A stretch of DNA of 64,000 nucleotides, taken from positions 24,163 to 88,162 of the forward strand of contig NZ_VFTG01000022.1 in NCBI RefSeq assembly GCF_006439355.1. Direction: 5' to 3'. Below, in pieces: positions 7,754-16,208 of the stretch (within the stretch, counting starts at the first letter, position 1; every line of letters starts with the position of its first letter). Position numbers and translations under genes: made by a program. The notes below the pieces were generated by a model. It was not told where the DNA came from. It searched no databases and saw only the letters and a program-made list of their open reading frames with translations. This stretch comes from Mesorhizobium sp. B4-1-3 (GTDB lineage Bacteria; Pseudomonadota; Alphaproteobacteria; Rhizobiales; Rhizobiaceae).

Positions 7754-8023
7754 TCACGATGCGCCCCGCGACAGCGTCTCGTTTGCACAGGCAACGACCG
7801 GGATCGTGGAATGCTGTTGTCGAGCCTGCGATAGCCACATCGTTCGGGTCTCCCGAGACAGCCCCTTCATTGCAACGCGCGCTGCCGAAGTTAATTCAAA
7901 GGGCCCGCAAGAAGCGCACTGAAACTCCACCTTGCGGGGCGCGATGTCGGCCTCCAAGGCCGGTCCAGCGCAGATCGGACATTTTGAGGGATAGTATCTT
8001 CTCTGAAACGACAAAACATTCAT
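7754..8023 (-). CDS. Small zinc-ribbon protein, paralogue of 1258-1548
   Basis: 89 residues with CPIC near residue 15 and CASC near residue 35, then LTSAARVAMKGLSRETRTMWLSQARQQ. It is the first gene of an operon running to 6304. The close match to 1258-1548, including the position of both CxxC pairs and the WLSQARQQ helix, supports translation. The likely role is a zinc-stabilised binding protein; this is inferred. Confidence 0.6.
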   Translation of the reverse strand: MNVLSFQRRYYPSKCPICAGPALEADIAPRKVEFQCASCGPFELTSAARVAMKGLSRETRTMWLSQARQQHSTIPVVACANETLSRGAS

Positions 8024-8126
8024 CGCACAAGCCTTCTTTCAGGCCTTATCGAGAGCGACGCCGCCGAGAGCGAAGGCAGCGGCGGCAGCGGATTGGCGGG
8101 TGGAGCGCGGTTCCGCGCCGCGGCGG

Positions 8127-8912
8127 TCAACCTCTGGTCTTGGGAGCAACATTCCGCCGGGTGGCGACTTCAATTTGCTTTGCTTCCACTTCGAGCCGGT
8201 CCGGCGCGGCGGAGCCCATCAAGGCATAGGCGGTGCCTCCCGATTGCCAGTAGACTGTCGGCACACGGCCGTCGGTGGCCGGGGTGGGCGGCACCGCATC
8301 CTCGCCATTCATCGGGGCAGCCACAAGCGTGATGCGGCCAACGCTTGGCGTATCGGCTGTGACAACGAGGCTTTGTTTCCCGTTCCACGGCTGCACCTGA
8401 ACGTCTCTCACTACCCATACCGACGGTAGGGTCGGCATGCTCACGTTAACGGCGCCGACCAGCCGTTCGATCTTGTCCTGCTTCGGCTCGACACCTCTCT
8501 CCGGGCCTGCGTTCAGCTGCGCGACCCGCAAGGCATCGCGCGCGCCAAGGATAAAGGTTTCGTCGGCCGTCTTGCCTCCCTGGCGGAGGGGCACGGTCAA
8601 AGAGTTCGCGCCCCAGCCGATCGCAACCAGCACGACAGCGGCGACTTGGAGTCTGACCAGGCCGAGCATCTTTGCGCGGCGAAATGCACTCTCCAGTTGC
8701 TTCGCCCTCTCTACGCTAGCCCCAGGCGGAAACAGCCGCCGTGGCTGTGAGGCGCGCAACGCCTCCATGCGTTGTGCATGAGCAAAGACCTCCGCCGCCA
8801 GCTCCGGCTCACGTGCGAGGCGGGCTTGCAGGTCGGATCTCTGCGATGCAGAGAGCTCGCCATCCAGAAGGCGACTGATATCCTCTTCGGAAATCCCATC
8901 AGTAGGCCGCAT
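8127..8912 (-). CDS. Anti-sigma factor partner of the ECF sigma gene
   Basis: 261 residues from ATG 8912, which lies inside the 3' end of the sigma gene (14-base overlap). The N-terminal cytoplasmic part carries the anti-sigma pattern ISEEDISRLLDGELSASQRSDLQARLAREPEL. One transmembrane helix follows at about residues 85-105 (VRLQVAAVVLVAIGWGA). A periplasmic domain follows that ends VPTVYWQSGGTAYALMGS, a strand pattern common in RskA/ChrR-unrelated rhizobial anti-sigmas. It should hold the sigma factor at the membrane. No Zn-binding HxxxCxxC is visible. Confidence 0.8.
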   Translation of the reverse strand: MRPTDGISEEDISRLLDGELSASQRSDLQARLAREPELAAEVFAHAQRMEALRASQPRRLFPPGASVERAKQLESAFRRAKMLGLVRLQVAAVVLVAIGWGANSLTVPLRQGGKTADETFILGARDALRVAQLNAGPERGVEPKQDKIERLVGAVNVSMPTLPSVWVVRDVQVQPWNGKQSLVVTADTPSVGRITLVAAPMNGEDAVPPTPATDGRVPTVYWQSGGTAYALMGSAAPDRLEVEAKQIEVATRRNVAPKTRG

Positions 8913-9429
8913 CACGCCCTCCCACGATCTTGAGGCGGGAAGACCCGCCATCTTTGTCTTCCAGGTTTTGCTTCAGCGCCGCTCGGGCGCGGCTGAGGCG
9001 CGACATCACAGTCCCTGCCGGCACACCCAGAAGATTAGCGGTCTCTGAATATGTGAAACCCAGCACCGCGACCAGATGCAGTATCTCGGCTTGCTCGGCC
9101 GGCATTCGCGTCAGCGCCCTTTGTACCTTCGCGAGTTCAGCCGAATGCTCCTGCGAGGGCGGTAAGGCCGACTCCGCTACATCCGCAAATGATGCCATGC
9201 GCTGCCGGGTGGCAACGGCACGGCTGGCATTCGTGAGGAACGTATTACGGACGATGGTGATGAGCCAGGGCAGCACGGGCCGTGAAGTGTCGTAGCTGGC
9301 GGCCATCGTCAGTGCGCGGGCAAGCGCCTCCTGGACCAAGTCGTCCGCGTCGGCATCGTTGCCGGTAAGGACGCGGCCGTAACGCCAAAGATCCTCTAGG
9401 TGCGGTATGACGTCCAATCTGGTTTTCAT
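8899..9429 (-). CDS. ECF-family RNA polymerase sigma factor
   Basis: 176 residues with both sigma domains. Region 2 has LTGNDADADDLVQEALARAL and PWLITIVRNTFL; region 4 has LTRMPAEQAEILHLVAVLGFTYSETANLLGVPAGTVMSRLSRARAAL. The final residues overlap the anti-sigma start, so the pair is coupled. No clear copy of a GGAAC-type promoter was found upstream, so autoregulation could not be shown. Confidence 0.88.
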   Translation of the reverse strand: MKTRLDVIPHLEDLWRYGRVLTGNDADADDLVQEALARALTMAASYDTSRPVLPWLITIVRNTFLTNASRAVATRQRMASFADVAESALPPSQEHSAELAKVQRALTRMPAEQAEILHLVAVLGFTYSETANLLGVPAGTVMSRLSRARAALKQNLEDKDGGSSRLKIVGGRDAAY

Positions 9430-9489
9430 ATCACCAAGGTATCTTCTTTTGCGTCACTTCAGGATCTCCATTTTGAATCTTTGACGGGT

Positions 9490-9700
9490 AGACGGCCCAG
9501 CGGGCAGGGACAGCTACCGCTGGGCCGTCTGGGAGCGTGCTCCTCCCGGTTCCAAGATCTGGGCGCCATGAATCCTCAGATGCTTGCGCCGCTCCCGTGT
9601 CCGATAATGGCTCGACAGGTCTTGTGCTCACCCTCCTTGCACCATTTACCGAGGCCGGCCGGAAACTATTCCAAGCAACAAAGAAAATATTCGGGGGGGG
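9490..9700. repeat. Diverged intergenic repeat, copy B, with long hairpin
   Basis: It starts with a 14-bp perfect hairpin (AGACGGCCCAGCGG at 9490-9503 with CCGCTGGGCCGTCT at 9517-9530). Then come 'GGGAGCGT', a TCCGATAATGG block and a GAAACTATTCC block, in the same order as copy A at 1607-1822. It ends at a run of nine G (9693-9701). It fills the gap upstream of the ECF sigma gene, where no other feature was found. Confidence 0.45.
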
Positions 9701-9814
9701 GCGAGCCGACGCTCCTCGGTGTAGGAAGCTGGAATAGAATCCGCTGCTCGGCGGTATCAACGTGGAGCCGGCTCCTGGACGACTGGGGCTGGAGCAAGGG
9801 TGAGGCGGGTCGCG

Positions 9815-10048
9815 ATGCCGCTGGGCGAGATCTTTGCAAACACGTTCGCCGCTATGTTGCTAATATGTGGCCTCGCCCTGATTTTCCTGGTTGCCGGCAG
9901 GCCGCTCTTCCCGAGGCGCCAAGCACGAATGATCGTCCTTCTGCCAGCCGGTCCGGACATGACAGCTTCGATCCGCGACAAGCGCCAACAACTGCCAGGC
10001 TATTTCAATCTTGCGCTCGCACCAAGGAAACCAACGGCATTGCGATAG
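9815..10048 (+). CDS. Doubtful small membrane protein
   Basis: 77 residues from ATG 9815. A hydrophobic stretch IFANTFAAMLLICGLALIFL could span the membrane; the rest is basic and unremarkable. No family was recognised and the ribosome site (GGTGAGGCGGG) is loose. Listed because no competing gene covers the stretch. Confidence 0.3.
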   Translation: MPLGEIFANTFAAMLLICGLALIFLVAGRPLFPRRQARMIVLLPAGPDMTASIRDKRQQLPGYFNLALAPRKPTALR

Positions 10049-10359
10049 ACCCTCTCCCGCGGCCAGGCGAGCTTTGGCTGCATGCACGCAGAACGCCCTA
10101 AGTCCGCTCGGGCAGGCAGATCTTAGGCCCGGCGGCGCCACTTGCTGTCTTGGAGGCCCCGTGCCTGCGAAGGCAACGGCATTCGCCGGCTTCGCCGACC
10201 TCGATGTGACATCATCAGACGGCAGGTTAATACGTCATCGAAGGCAAAATCGGCCGAGACCTTCCTGGCCTGTCCACAGCTGGCGTCATCCACGACCGCC
10301 CTTGCTGGCGACAACGGCTTTTGCTTGCCGAATCCCGTCCCACCTAGCCATAATCCGGA
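10049..10359. other. Intergenic stretch without visible gene
   Basis: Only short overlapping frames without recognisable motifs; no clear promoter or hairpin seen upstream of the antiporter gene. Confidence 0.5.
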
Positions 10360-11544
10360 ATGGATGAACTCTCTATTCCCACGCTCGGGCTCATACTCCT
10401 GACGGCCTCACTTGTCGCCATGATCTCCAGGCGGCTGCGCCTTCCCTACAGCGTCGGGCTGGTAGCTGCCGGCATAGCGCTCGGCTTTGTCCCGGGTGGA
10501 ACCGAGCTGCCACTCAGCCGGGATCTGATTTTCACGGTGTTTCTGCCGCCGCTGATTTTCCAGGCGGCGCTTGAAATCGAATGGCGTCATTTCCGCGTCA
10601 ACCTGCCGGTGACTGCTTTGCTTGCCTTTCCGGGAGTGGCGATCGCTGCTGCTGTTGTAGCACTCGGGATGCATTGGCTGCTTGGATGGAGCTGGACTGG
10701 CGCAAGCCTCTTCGGCGTGCTGATCGCGGCTACGGATCCGGTTTCGGTGTTGGCTGCCTTCAAGGAGATGAAGGTGCAGCCGCGGCTTGGGCTTCTGGTC
10801 GAATCCGAAAGCCTGCTCAACGATGGCGCGGCGGCCGTCGGTTTCGCCATCCTGGTCGCGGTGGCATCAGGCGCAAGCGCCACGCCCGTGGCCATCGCCT
10901 CTTCCTTCGTTTGGATTGTCGCCGGCGGCATCGCGATCGGCGCAGCCGTCGCAGCGGTGCTCCTTCTCATCGCGGGGCGGACGGAGGACCATCTGGTGGA
11001 AATTACGCTAACGACGATCGCGGCCTATGGGTCGTTTCTAATCGCCGAGAAATTCGGCATGTCAGGCGTTCTTGCGACGCTCACCTCCGGCCTTCTGGTT
11101 GGTAATGTGGGCTGGAAAGGTGCCATATCGGCCAACGCGCGAAGCCACGTGCTGGCATTCTGGGGCTATGCCGCCTTCCTCGCCAACTCGATCGTGTTCA
11201 TCCTGATTGGCGGCCATGAGGCGCACCAGCCGCTCGGGATCTTTGCGGGTAGCTCGGCGGTCGCCGTAGCACTCGTACTGCTCGGCCGGGTACTGGCCAT
11301 CTATCCGCTCTGTGCCCTCCTCAAGCCGACTTCGCTGAAGGTGGATCTCAAGTACCAGCATGTCCTGGTTTGGGGCGGCCTGCGCGGCGCGCTCGCGCTT
11401 GCCCTGTCGCTTGCGCTGCCACAGGACATAGCTGAGCGTGGGGCTATCATTGTCACGGCGTTTGCCGCGGTGGCGTTCTCGATCTTCGTTCAAGGCCTGA
11501 CAATGCCATGGTTCATCAAGAAGCTGGGACTTACGGCCGAGTAA
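10360..11544 (+). CDS. Na+/H+ antiporter, CPA1 (NhaP/NHE) family
   Basis: 394 residues, about twelve hydrophobic helices. The CPA1 hallmarks are present: FLPPLIFQAALEIEWRHF in TM4-like position, GVLIAATDPVSVLA (the ion-binding Asp of the TDP motif), VESESLLNDGAAAVGF (second acidic signature) and WGGLRGALALALSLALP near the end. It exchanges sodium or potassium for protons across the cytoplasmic membrane. No large C-terminal regulatory tail is present. It stands alone, with no co-directional neighbour within 200 bases. Confidence 0.9.
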   Translation: MDELSIPTLGLILLTASLVAMISRRLRLPYSVGLVAAGIALGFVPGGTELPLSRDLIFTVFLPPLIFQAALEIEWRHFRVNLPVTALLAFPGVAIAAAVVALGMHWLLGWSWTGASLFGVLIAATDPVSVLAAFKEMKVQPRLGLLVESESLLNDGAAAVGFAILVAVASGASATPVAIASSFVWIVAGGIAIGAAVAAVLLLIAGRTEDHLVEITLTTIAAYGSFLIAEKFGMSGVLATLTSGLLVGNVGWKGAISANARSHVLAFWGYAAFLANSIVFILIGGHEAHQPLGIFAGSSAVAVALVLLGRVLAIYPLCALLKPTSLKVDLKYQHVLVWGGLRGALALALSLALPQDIAERGAIIVTAFAAVAFSIFVQGLTMPWFIKKLGLTAE

Positions 11545-11754
11545 GCTGCGTGAGGGCGCGCCGGCTGCCGTGACAGGGGACTTAATGCTTTGGCAGCCGC
11601 CACTGCACGGGGGCATGCAGGGCGGGCGGCTGTCCCTCCCGTGGCGGAGAGGATGAGCCTGAATTCCTTTTTCAATCAAGAACGGCTTGCCCGCTGAAGA
11701 TAGTGACAAGGCACCCGAGCAAAGCAGCGGTCCAGGAAGTGCGACTTGCTAGGA

Positions 11755-11952
11755 TCAGCGACCGAGAGGCCTGCGAGAAAGCTCAATCAATTCTGCTTCG
11801 TTGACGATGCCGGTTTGATCGTAGGCGATGACGCAGCAAGCCCTCTGCTCCCGCTTGTCAGCCGTTTCCGGCAAGTCCTTCTGCCGGTCGAAGACTCCGC
11901 CAACGAGCGCCAACTCTATCGGGGTAATTATGCAACTCCAAAGAGGCATCAT
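11755..11952 (-). CDS. Doubtful small protein with EF-hand-like residues
   Basis: 65 residues. The segments DRQKDLPETADK and AYDQTGIVNEAELIEL loosely resemble two degenerate EF-hand loops, each lacking several ligand positions. It may be a remnant of a small calcium-binding protein gene. Coding status is uncertain. Confidence 0.2.
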   Translation of the reverse strand: MMPLWSCIITPIELALVGGVFDRQKDLPETADKREQRACCVIAYDQTGIVNEAELIELSRRPLGR

Positions 11953-12011
11953 GGACTCCGGAGTGCCTCTCCCCTCGCCTCATCATAGCTGCTTTGCCTT
12001 GTTGCGCCGAA

Positions 12012-12185
12012 CTATTGCATGTGCGACACGAACACGTGCGAAACGCGCAGGATCTCACGTGGCGAAAGCGCCGACAGATCGCCGAGGTCAAACAGGATTG
12101 CCCTACCGCCGAAGCGGAAATCAAGAAGCAGTCCCGGGTCTGAAAACGGCTCATTCGCTAAGCGCGGCTGGACGAGAAGAGTCAT
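12012..12185 (-). pseudogene. N-terminal fragment of an MBL-fold (RNase Z-like) hydrolase
   Basis: The frame from ATG 12185 reads MTLLVQPRLANEPFSDPGL, LLDFRFGGRAILFDLGDL and SPREILRVSHVFVSHMQ, then stops. RNase Z-like metallo-beta-lactamase proteins begin this way and continue HMHMDHF with the metal-binding histidines. Here the codon after the SHM is CAA and then TAG, so the catalytic motif and the rest of the protein are lost. Truncated remnant. Confidence 0.65.
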
Positions 12186-12443
12186 GATAGGGAAGGCAAG
12201 AGTTGCATCCTCCAAAATTCGGGACGCGTGCGGTTCGTTCCGTCGGCCCGTCCAAACAGGCTTGGGGTGGGCATCAGGTCTACACAGGTCGAAGATGTCG
12301 CCGGGGATCTCGGCGTCGCGAAGAGCTAGTCCAGGAACGCTTTCCCCGTTGCTGGGTTATCCAGAATACTGTTGCGCAAATGAGACATCAAATATCAACA
12401 GTCGCTGATAAGTAGGAGACGGGAGTTCGATTGGGGTTTTTCG

Positions 12444-13121
12444 ATGAGCTTACGTTCCATCCTGATTGCTGGCCTATTGTCGCTGATTGCCGGTTCAGCT
12501 TTGGCGGCCGATGTGGTGACGAGCGAGCCTGCTGCAAGCGTCAATTGGTCTGGAGCTTACATCGGCGCCGTGGCCGGATATGGGTGGAACAAGGACAAAT
12601 ACCATTTTGTTGGCTCGTCGGTCGATTTCGATGTCAACGGCTTCGTCGGCGGCCTGACGGGGGGCTACAACTGGCAGAAGGGTCAGTTTGTTTTCGGTCT
12701 CGAAGGTGACGTCTCCTACGCCAATATTGACGGGAGCGTTCTAAAGGTTCCCTTTGTGCCCCCATGTGGCATCGAGGGTTGTACGGCAAAAGTCGACTGG
12801 TTCGGCACCGGCCGTGCGCGCGTCGGCTATGTTTTCGATAGTTTCCTGCCCTATGCCACCGGCGGCTTCGCAGTCGGCCATGTCAAGGGATCCGCCGATC
12901 TCGGCGCATGCGGCTTTACCCCGACTTGCAGCTACAGTGACACAAGGTGGGGTTGGACCGCTGGCGCCGGCGTCGAATGGGCCATGAACCAGAAGCTTTC
13001 CCTAAAGACCGAATATCTGCACGTGGACCTGGGCCAGCCAAACTTCGACTCGCTCGGCAACCCCTCGACCGACGCCGTCAAGTTCGACACGGTCCGTGTC
13101 GGCCTCAATTATCATTTCTAG
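12444..13121 (+). CDS. Outer-membrane beta-barrel protein (Omp25/Omp31 family)
   Basis: 225 residues. Signal peptide SLRSILIAGLLSLIAGSALA with cleavage before ADV. The barrel pattern is typical of the Hyphomicrobiales Omp25/31-like proteins: WSGAYIGAVAGYGWNKDK, GLTGGYNWQKGQFVFGLEGD, VDWFGTGRARVGYVFD and LPYATGGFAVGHV. Near the end, WGWTAGAGVEWA, LKTEYLHVDLG and the terminal aromatic strand VRVGLNYHF fit an eight-stranded barrel. Two cysteine pairs (CGIEGC and CGFTPTC) in loops are less usual. The first 30 bases upstream lack a strong ribosome site. Confidence 0.9.
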   Translation: MSLRSILIAGLLSLIAGSALAADVVTSEPAASVNWSGAYIGAVAGYGWNKDKYHFVGSSVDFDVNGFVGGLTGGYNWQKGQFVFGLEGDVSYANIDGSVLKVPFVPPCGIEGCTAKVDWFGTGRARVGYVFDSFLPYATGGFAVGHVKGSADLGACGFTPTCSYSDTRWGWTAGAGVEWAMNQKLSLKTEYLHVDLGQPNFDSLGNPSTDAVKFDTVRVGLNYHF

Positions 13122-13920
13122 TCCGAGCTAGCATATGCGGCGGGCCTCATGGGCTCCATAGCCGGCGTCACCCGCCGGCCATGTTTCTTCAGGCTCGGCA
13201 ATCATGACCCTGGTGCGACGGGCCATACCCTTACTGCGATGGCCTATTCCGGCCGCCGGCGGTCTATCCGTCAAACTGCTTCCCCGAAAGCCAGCAGTGC
13301 AGCAGATCTTTCCCGCCTGCGCGTGACAGGTTAAGCCGGGCTTGACGTATTGCATCGCCCGCCGTTTCATGCCTTTCGGCGTCAAGCCCTAAACTCCAGA
13401 GAGCGACGTATCGATCAGGCTAGGCTCCTAGCCTGTTTCGAGATTCCGATCTCTTTCATAAGCGCGCGCAATTCCGTCGGTGGCTCAAGACAGAAAGTTC
13501 GAACGATTTCGGGGAACCTCAGTCGAGGGCCAACTATAGAACCGTCTGTCGACCGCTTTGGGACCGATAGCTGCCCGGCCGGTTTCGGCCTCGTCTAGCA
13601 GAGACCCGGCAACCCAGCCTCGATGGCGCCGAGGGCAGTCGCTGAACAAAGTGAAGCCGGTTCAGAGCCGCTGAGCGATATGATTGCTGCTCATTCTTCT
13701 CATGCATCCTATCAATTTGATCAATTGCGTGCCTTGCTTCAACATTCAGCGGCTAATCAAACAGGGGGAACACAATGCCTTCGCGCGCCGCCGGTCGGTG
13801 GATGGCAGGATTGTTGCGAGGTTCTCGCTCGTCCTCGAATGGTTGCAAAATGCGATCTCGGGAATAAACAGCGTCGTCGCTTGGCAAGGGAAGGCGCCAT
13901 TTGCAATGAGAGGAACGCCT
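13122..13920. other. Long intergenic stretch with hairpins and a repeat
   Basis: About 800 bases without a supported gene. It holds a GCCGGCG-tcacc-CGCCGGC hairpin near 13162-13180, possibly terminating the porin gene; a near-perfect hairpin CAGGCTAGG-ct-CCTAGCCTG at 13416-13435; and repeat C at 13446-13553. The promoter of the permease gene must lie at its right end but no consensus stands out. Confidence 0.5.
13446..13553 (-). repeat. Diverged repeat C, possible gene remnant
   Basis: It matches 19880-19986 in the same orientation. On the minus strand both copies keep an open frame with a similar peptide (GSIVGPRLRF, RTFCLEPPTELRALMKEIG here; GSTIGRRLGF, RTFCLSSSVELKAHMKEIG there). About half the residues are identical over 32 positions, which suggests a former coding sequence. 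The family is not recognised. Confidence 0.4.
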
Positions 13921-14853
13921 GTGACCGTGAAGGAAGAAGGCCGTCAGCAGATTGACCCAAACACGCTGACCGTGGTGCCCCTGAGGCATCCCTGGCGGCT
14001 GACAGCCGTTGTGCTTGTCGTCGTCGGCGTACTTCTCATAGTACGATCAGCTATCTTCAACCCGAACTTCCAATGGCCAGTAGTTGCCACCTACCTGTTC
14101 AATCCGTTGATCATGAATGGGCTGGGACAGACGATCTCGCTGACTTTCATCGTCATGGTCTTGGCAATTGTCGGCGGGACGATCGCCGCTCTGATGATGC
14201 TTTCGCCGAGCAAGCTGCTTTCCATTCCCGCAATGGCATTTGTCTGGCTTTTCAGGGGTACTCCGGCGCTTGTCCAGCTCATTCTCTGGTACAACCTGTC
14301 GCTAGTCATCAAGAACTTCAGCCTTTGGATACCGGGCTACGGCACGGTTTTCTCCGTTTCCACAAACGATGTGATGACGCCCATGGTCGCTGCGGTTGTC
14401 GCCCTGTCTCTTCACGAAAGCGGATACATGGCTGAGATTGTGCGTGGCGGGTTGAAATCCGTAAACCGCGGCCAAGGCGAAGCCGCGGCCTGCCTCGGCA
14501 TGAGCCCCGGTCTCTCGCTCCGTCGTATCATATTGCCGCAAGCGATGCGGATGATAATCCCGCCGACGGGAAACGAGACGATCAATCTCCTCAAGACGAC
14601 ATCTCTGGTGAGTATCATCGCTGTGGGCGATCTACTGTACTCGGCACAGTCGATCTACGCCCGCACATTCGAGACGATGCCGCTCCTGCTAGTGGTGACA
14701 TTCTGGTACCTGGCCGTCGTCTCCGTGATGTCTGTCGCGCAATACTACCTTGAGCGCTACTACTCGCGAGATGAGACCAGGCACCAAGGGGGCGCGCTCG
14801 CTTTGGTTTGGAAAAATGTCTTCCGCTTTCGCAAAAATGAGGTGGTGGCATGA
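13921..14853 (+). CDS. Polar amino-acid ABC transporter permease (HisM/GlnP type)
   Basis: 310 residues. Start taken as GTG 13921 with AGAGGA seven bases upstream; ATG 13906 in the same frame is the alternative. The core of a His/Glu/Gln/Arg/opine permease is complete: GLGQTISLTFIVMVLAIVGGT, FVWLFRGTPALVQLILWYN and the EAA loop ESGYMAEIVRGGLKSVNRGQ / EAAACLGMSP with RRIILPQAMRMIIPP. It forms the membrane channel, probably as a homodimer with the ATPase that follows (4-base overlap). The binding protein is probably the gene at 17374. Confidence 0.88.
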   Translation: MTVKEEGRQQIDPNTLTVVPLRHPWRLTAVVLVVVGVLLIVRSAIFNPNFQWPVVATYLFNPLIMNGLGQTISLTFIVMVLAIVGGTIAALMMLSPSKLLSIPAMAFVWLFRGTPALVQLILWYNLSLVIKNFSLWIPGYGTVFSVSTNDVMTPMVAAVVALSLHESGYMAEIVRGGLKSVNRGQGEAAACLGMSPGLSLRRIILPQAMRMIIPPTGNETINLLKTTSLVSIIAVGDLLYSAQSIYARTFETMPLLLVVTFWYLAVVSVMSVAQYYLERYYSRDETRHQGGALALVWKNVFRFRKNEVVA

Positions 14854-15653
14854 ACACGGTCGCTACACATCATAGCCGCTTTGGCGTCGCGCCTACGACC
14901 ATGGTTTATGCTGCGGGCATACGCAAATCGTACGGAAACCTGCAAGTGCTTAAGGGTGTGGATCTGACCGTACCAGTTGGTTCGGTCGCCTGCATCATCG
15001 GACCCTCGGGATCGGGCAAAAGCACATTTCTTCGCTGCATAAACCATCTCGAGGAAATCAACGGAGGGCTTCTTCTCGTCGACGGAGATTTTGTCGGCTA
15101 CCGCCTCGAAGACAACAAGCTGCATGAACTGCCTCCGTCTGCTATCTGCAAGCGACGGGCCGAAATCGGAATGGTGTTCCAGCAGTTCAATCTTTTTCCG
15201 CACTTGACAGTCCTCGAGAATCTCATCGAGGCGCCCATCAGGGTCAGGAAGGAGCCAGCTGCGAAGGCTACAGCCAAGGCGATGGCACTCCTCGATCGGG
15301 TCGGTCTGGCCGACAAGCGCCATGCGTTTCCCAAACAGCTATCGGGCGGTCAGCAGCAACGCGTGGCGATCGCCCGCGCGCTTGCGATGAGCCCCAAGGT
15401 CCTTCTGTTCGATGAACCGACGTCGGCGCTCGACCCCGAGCTTGTCGGGGAAGTTCTGGAAGTCATGAAGGATCTCGCCAAGGAAGGCATAACCATGATC
15501 GTGGTCACGCACGAGATCGGTTTCGCACGCGAGGTGGCCGATCAGCTTATATTCATGGACGGAGGCATCGTCGTAGAATCCGGCGATCCGAGGAAAATGA
15601 TAGCAAGTCCCAAGTCGCCGCGCACGAAAGAATTCCTTGCTCGCGTTCTTTGA
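14850..15653 (+). CDS. Polar amino-acid ABC transporter ATP-binding protein (GlnQ/HisP type)
   Basis: 267 residues. Walker A GPSGSGKST, Q-loop VFQQFNLFPHLTVLEN, signature LSGGQQQRVAIARAL, Walker B VLLFDEPTSALDPELVGEVL and H-loop VVTHEIGFAREVAD: the canonical PAAT-family ATPase. ATG overlaps the permease stop (ATGA). It energises uptake of an amino acid or derivative. The substrate is not shown by this subunit; the neighbouring aminotransferase and RidA remnant point to an amino compound that is deaminated or desulfurated. Confidence 0.92.
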   Translation: MNTVATHHSRFGVAPTTMVYAAGIRKSYGNLQVLKGVDLTVPVGSVACIIGPSGSGKSTFLRCINHLEEINGGLLLVDGDFVGYRLEDNKLHELPPSAICKRRAEIGMVFQQFNLFPHLTVLENLIEAPIRVRKEPAAKATAKAMALLDRVGLADKRHAFPKQLSGGQQQRVAIARALAMSPKVLLFDEPTSALDPELVGEVLEVMKDLAKEGITMIVVTHEIGFAREVADQLIFMDGGIVVESGDPRKMIASPKSPRTKEFLARVL

Positions 15654-15741
15654 AGGGGCAACTGCCCGGTCGTTTTGAGCATCTGGAATGATGCCGTCTG
15701 CAACGCTGCCAGAGATGGCAACGAAACGAGGGAATATTGCT

Positions 15742-16208
15742 ATGATTACTGGCTTTGAAGCGCGCGCCTCCCGGCTAGGTATCGAGTTTCCCGCAGCACC
15801 TAAGGTTGTTGCCAACTACGTTCCCACCTATCGCGCAGGAAACCTGCTTTTCGTTTCCGGACAACTTTGTATGGGATCTGATGGCAAGCTATTGGCTTCG
15901 GTTGGTCGGCGTTGACGTGTCGATCGAAGATGCGACCCTGGCCGCAAGGGGGTCGGCTATCAACGTTCTCTCGCAAATTCGCGCTGCCTTGGGCTCGCTC
16001 AACGGGATCAAGCAAATCGTTCGACTGGGCGGGTTTATTGCCTCCCCCGCTGATTTCAACCGACCATGCAAAGATCATGAACGGCGCTTCTGATCTCATG
16101 GTCGAAATCTTCGGCGAGCACGGTCGCCATACGCGCAGCACCGTCGGCGTTGCCTCACTGCCTATGCGGGCCGCTGTGGAGGTCGAGGCAGTCGCCGAGG
16201 TCTTTTGA
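15742..16208 (+). pseudogene. RidA/YjgF-family protein, two frameshifts
   Basis: The protein is spread over three frames. First MITGFEARASRLGIEFPAAP, then YRAGNLLFVSGQLCM, then GVDVSIEDATLAARGSAINV and LSQIRAALGSLNGIKQIVRL, then DHAKIMNGASDLMVEIFGEH and RSTVGVASLPMRAAVEVEAV. One base is lost or gained near 15900 and one extra A sits near 16060. Restored, it is a full RidA-like protein (about 155 residues) with the conserved Arg of RSTVGVASLP, which hydrolyses reactive enamine/imine intermediates from PLP enzymes. Its 3' end overlaps the convergent LysR gene. Confidence 0.8.

Noticed and set aside
7623..7838. N-terminal extension of the unknown protein (ATG at 7838)
   Set aside because: Would run through the conserved double hairpin and overlap the zinc-ribbon gene; the paralogue lacks it, and TTG 7622 has a good ribosome site.
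9693..9701. Run of nine G
   Set aside because: Could be a phase-variation tract or assembly error, but no gene crosses it.
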